Assembly: GCA_026982215.1 (NCBI GenBank)
Contig: JALSHN010000031.1
Coordinates: forward strand, 1 to 6,201
DNA length: 6,201 nt
Origin: Gammaproteobacteria bacterium
GTDB taxonomy: Bacteria; Pseudomonadota; Gammaproteobacteria; S012-40
Reading direction: 5' to 3'
Below, piece after piece: positions 3,859 through 6,201 of the stretch. Within the stretch, counting starts at the first letter, position 1; every line of letters starts with the position of its first letter. Both the position numbers and the translations under genes were made by a program. The notes beneath the pieces were generated by a model. That model ran no database searches. It had not been told where the DNA came from and saw only the letters and a list, made by a program, of their open reading frames with translations.

Positions 3859-6201
3859 TTACAACCAGAGCATGAGTCCGGTCTCGAAGCGGTGGCTCAG
3901 GTTGGGATGATAGGGGAACAGGCGGATCTGGTAGAACTGCAGACCAGGGAGGCTGGGGTGGAGCTCCAAGGAGAACAGGGTCTCGCCGTCTTGGTTCTGC
4001 CCCTCGGCGGCCAGGCGGTGGGCCTCCAGGGGGATGAATTCGCCCAGCTCGTTTTCCTTGCCCACCACGCATTCCACCACCACATCGCTGGGGGCCAGGC
4101 CGTCCAGGTAGGCCGCGACCCGGATGGGAAGGGGCTCGCCGGCGGCCACGGCCTCGGGGGTGCCATCCAGCGCACGAATGCGGACGTTAGGCCAGGCCTG
4201 ATGCACCCGGTCCTTCCAGCGGGCCAGCTCGCGGGCGCGTTCGAGGCCCGCTTCTTCCAGCTCGGCCCGTTGGGCGGTGGCGGCACTGTAGAGGCGGGTG
4301 ACGTAGTCCATCACCATGCGGTGGGAGCTGAAGCGCGGGAGGATGGTGCGCATGGAGGCCTTGGAGCGGGCGATCCAGCCCTCGGGGGTGGCGCTGCAGT
4401 GACGGGCGTTGGAGGTGAGGGGTGAGCGGTCGTAGTAGAGGGGGACGACCTGGTGCTCCAGCAGCCCGAGGAGGTCCTGGGCTTCTTGATGGTCGCGGTA
4501 GGCCTCGTCGAATTCGGGACCGTGGGGGGCGATGGCCCAGCCATTCTCGCCGTCGTAGCCCTCACCCCACCAGCCGTCCAGCACCGAGAGGTTGAGCACC
4601 CCGTTGATGCCGGCCTTCATGCCGGAGGTGCCGGAGGCCTCCAGCGGGTAGCGGGGGGTGTTGAGCCACACGTCCACTCCGGTCACCATCGCCCGTGCCA
4701 GGGCCATGTCGTAGCCCTCCAGCAGCAGGATCTTGCCCTCGAATTCGGGGCGGGCGGCGAATTCGTGGATGGTCTTGATGAGCTGTTTGCCAGGCTCGTC
4801 CTGGGGGTGGGCCTTGCCGGCGAACAAGAAGATCACCGGCCGCTCGGAGTCGTTGACCAGCCGGGCCAGGCGTTCGGGGTCGGAGAACAGCAGCGCGGCA
4901 CGTTTGTAGGTGGCGAAGCGACGGGCGAAGCCCACCAGCAGGATTTCGGTGTCTTGGGGGTCGAGGTGGCGGGTGATGCGTTCGATCTCGGCCTCGGAGC
5001 AGCCATTGCGCCGGTGCTGGATGATCAGCCGGCGGCGGACTAGCTCGATGAGCTCGGACTTGAGGGTTTGATGGACGCTCCAATAGAGGTGGTCGGGGAT
5101 GTCGTCGATGCGTCGCCAGTAGTCGGGGTTGTTGAGTTCGCGGCGCCATTCGCGGCCGAAGCGCATGTCGAACAGGTTGGCCCATTCGCTGGCCAGGAAG
5201 GTGGGGACGTGGACGCCGTTGGTGACGTGCCCCATGGGGTTGTCTTCGGGGGGGACCTGGGGCCAGACGTAGGCCTCCATGCGGGAGGCCACCTCGCCGT
5301 GGATACGGCTCACTCCATTGTGGAAGCGGGATCCCCGCAGGGCCAGGGCGGTCTGGTTGAAGGCGTGGGGGTCCTCGGGGTAGGCGCCCAGGGCGAGGAA
5401 GCGTTCGGGGGTGATCCCCAGGGCCTCGATGAACGGGCCGAAGTGCTCCAGCACCAGCTCGTGGTGGAAGACGTCGTGGCCGGCGGGTACCGGGGTGTGG
5501 GTGGTGAACACCGTGGCGGCGGCCACCGCCTCCCAGGCGCTGTCGAAATCGTGGCCCTGGGCCACCAGTTCGCGGGCGCGCTCCAGGACCGAGAAGGCGG
5601 CGTGGCCTTCGTTGTTGTGCCATACGGTGGGGGTGAGTCCCAGGGCGCGCAACGCACGCACCCCGCCGATGCCGAGGACGATCTCCTGCTGGATGCGGGT
5701 GGTGCGGTCGCCGCCGTAGAGCTGATAGGTGATGCGGCGGTCGTGTTCGCTGTTCTGAGGCAGGTCGGAGTCCAGGAGGATGATCTGGATGTGGCCGGCC
5801 TTGGCCCGCCAGACCTTGAGGGCCACTTCGCGGCCTTGGATGTCGACACTCACCTGGATTTCGCGCCCGTGGGCATCACGCGCCGGGGTGATGGGCAGGT
5901 CTTCGAAGCGCGTGGGGTGGTAGTGGGCGATCTGGTGGCCCTGGCTGTCGATGGTCTGGGTGAAGTAGCCCTGGCGGTAGAGGATGCCCACGGCCACAAA
6001 GGGCAGGCCGAGGTCGGAAGCGGCCTTGCAGTGGTCGCCGGCGAGGATGCCCAGACCGCCGGAGTAGATGGGCAGACTCTCGTGAAAGCCGAATTCGGCG
6101 CAGAAATAGGCCACCAGGTCATGTTCCGGGTCGAGGTGTTGCTCCACCCCCCAGTTGGGTCGTTCACGGTGGTAGGCGTCGTAGGAGAACACCGCGCGGT
6201 T
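3859..6201 (-). CDS. Alpha-glucan (glycogen/maltodextrin) phosphorylase, N-terminus cut off
   Basis: This PLP-dependent GT35 enzyme releases glucose-1-phosphate from alpha-1,4-glucans in the cytosol. The frame is open to the right edge: 780 residues are visible, and roughly the first 100, usually a DUF3417 domain, lie outside. The GTG at 6192 is an in-frame codon and not the true start. Counting from it, the early motif is YFCAEFGFHESLPIYSGGLG (29-48), then DHCKAASDLGLPFVAVG. Active-site segments WHNNEGHAAF (191-200), THTPVPAGHD (231-240) and VTNGVH (323-328) follow. GFARRFATYKR (421-431) precedes the PLP lysine K526 in EASGTSGMKAGINGVLNLS. WWGEGYDGENGWAI (541-554) marks the shorter thermophile-type subfamily, not the classical E. 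coli GlgP/MalP type. A beta-rich C-terminal domain (about 670-777) is usual for that subfamily. All key residues seem intact. It is the first visible gene of the phosphorylase-ubiK-comM set; the promoter is outside the window. The name glgP is often used for it, but substrate preference cannot be read here. Confidence 0.93.
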   Translation of the reverse strand, partial: NRAVFSYDAYHRERPNWGVEQHLDPEHDLVAYFCAEFGFHESLPIYSGGLGILAGDHCKAASDLGLPFVAVGILYRQGYFTQTIDSQGHQIAHYHPTRFEDLPITPARDAHGREIQVSVDIQGREVALKVWRAKAGHIQIILLDSDLPQNSEHDRRITYQLYGGDRTTRIQQEIVLGIGGVRALRALGLTPTVWHNNEGHAAFSVLERARELVAQGHDFDSAWEAVAAATVFTTHTPVPAGHDVFHHELVLEHFGPFIEALGITPERFLALGAYPEDPHAFNQTALALRGSRFHNGVSRIHGEVASRMEAYVWPQVPPEDNPMGHVTNGVHVPTFLASEWANLFDMRFGREWRRELNNPDYWRRIDDIPDHLYWSVHQTLKSELIELVRRRLIIQHRRNGCSEAEIERITRHLDPQDTEILLVGFARRFATYKRAALLFSDPERLARLVNDSERPVIFLFAGKAHPQDEPGKQLIKTIHEFAARPEFEGKILLLEGYDMALARAMVTGVDVWLNTPRYPLEASGTSGMKAGINGVLNLSVLDGWWGEGYDGENGWAIAPHGPEFDEAYRDHQEAQDLLGLLEHQVVPLYYDRSPLTSNARHCSATPEGWIARSKASMRTILPRFSSHRMVMDYVTRLYSAATAQRAELEEAGLERARELARWKDRVHQAWPNVRIRALDGTPEAVAAGEPLPIRVAAYLDGLAPSDVVVECVVGKENELGEFIPLEAHRLAAEGQNQDGETLFSLELHPSLPGLQFYQIRLFPYHPNLSHRFETGLMLWL

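Noticed and set aside
3473..4072. Longer 199-residue version of the UbiK gene
   Set aside because: The extra 84 N-terminal residues overlap the phosphorylase, are Pro/Arg/Gly-rich and lack similarity; the ATG at 3820 has a ribosome binding site and the conserved MLDPK start.
3823..4425. 200-codon plus-strand ORF antisense to the phosphorylase
   Set aside because: Low-complexity shadow translation opposite a clearly conserved gene.
1..6201. tRNA, rRNA, CRISPR array or insertion sequence
   Set aside because: I found no cloverleaf, spaced repeats, transposase or flanking terminal repeats; nearly all of the window is ordinary coding sequence.

Overview
The window is GC-rich and densely coded. 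It looks like a chromosomal segment of a gammaproteobacterium: it has a FimX-like C-terminal EAL domain, HtpX, ComM/YifB and a UbiK-type ubiquinone accessory factor. I cannot name the genus from sequence alone. I see no mobile element, tRNA, rRNA or CRISPR array.

Layout. Positions 2-784 (+) hold the 3' part of a gene ending in a degenerate c-di-GMP EAL domain, open at the left edge. It converges on htpX (842-1726, -), a membrane zinc protease, and an intrinsic terminator for htpX lies in the 57-base gap between them. Positions 1727-1968 are the only sizeable intergenic stretch, about 240 bases. From 1969 to the right edge three minus-strand genes run as a likely operon, in transcription order: an alpha-glucan phosphorylase (open at the right edge), ubiK (38 bases later) and comM (1 base later).

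The intergenic stretch between comM and htpX is the most interesting part. On the plus strand it has a strong intrinsic terminator (1935-1961) with no plus-strand gene in front of it. Just upstream is a 10-bp hairpin whose 17-base loop is rich in CCUCC, an anti-Shine-Dalgarno sequence. This suggests an unannotated small RNA. On the minus strand the same loop reads as a Shine-Dalgarno followed directly by ATG, opening a 30-codon ORF that ends 83 bases before htpX. The two readings compete, or they could coexist as an antisense pair.

How the genes fit together. HtpX does membrane protein quality control. The phosphorylase mobilises storage glucan. UbiK supports aerobic ubiquinone synthesis. ComM is a branch-migration helicase used in natural transformation. 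The EAL protein probably senses c-di-GMP for type IV pili. Apart from operon co-transcription there is no obvious shared pathway. The pilus/competence link between the FimX-like protein and ComM is only suggestive.
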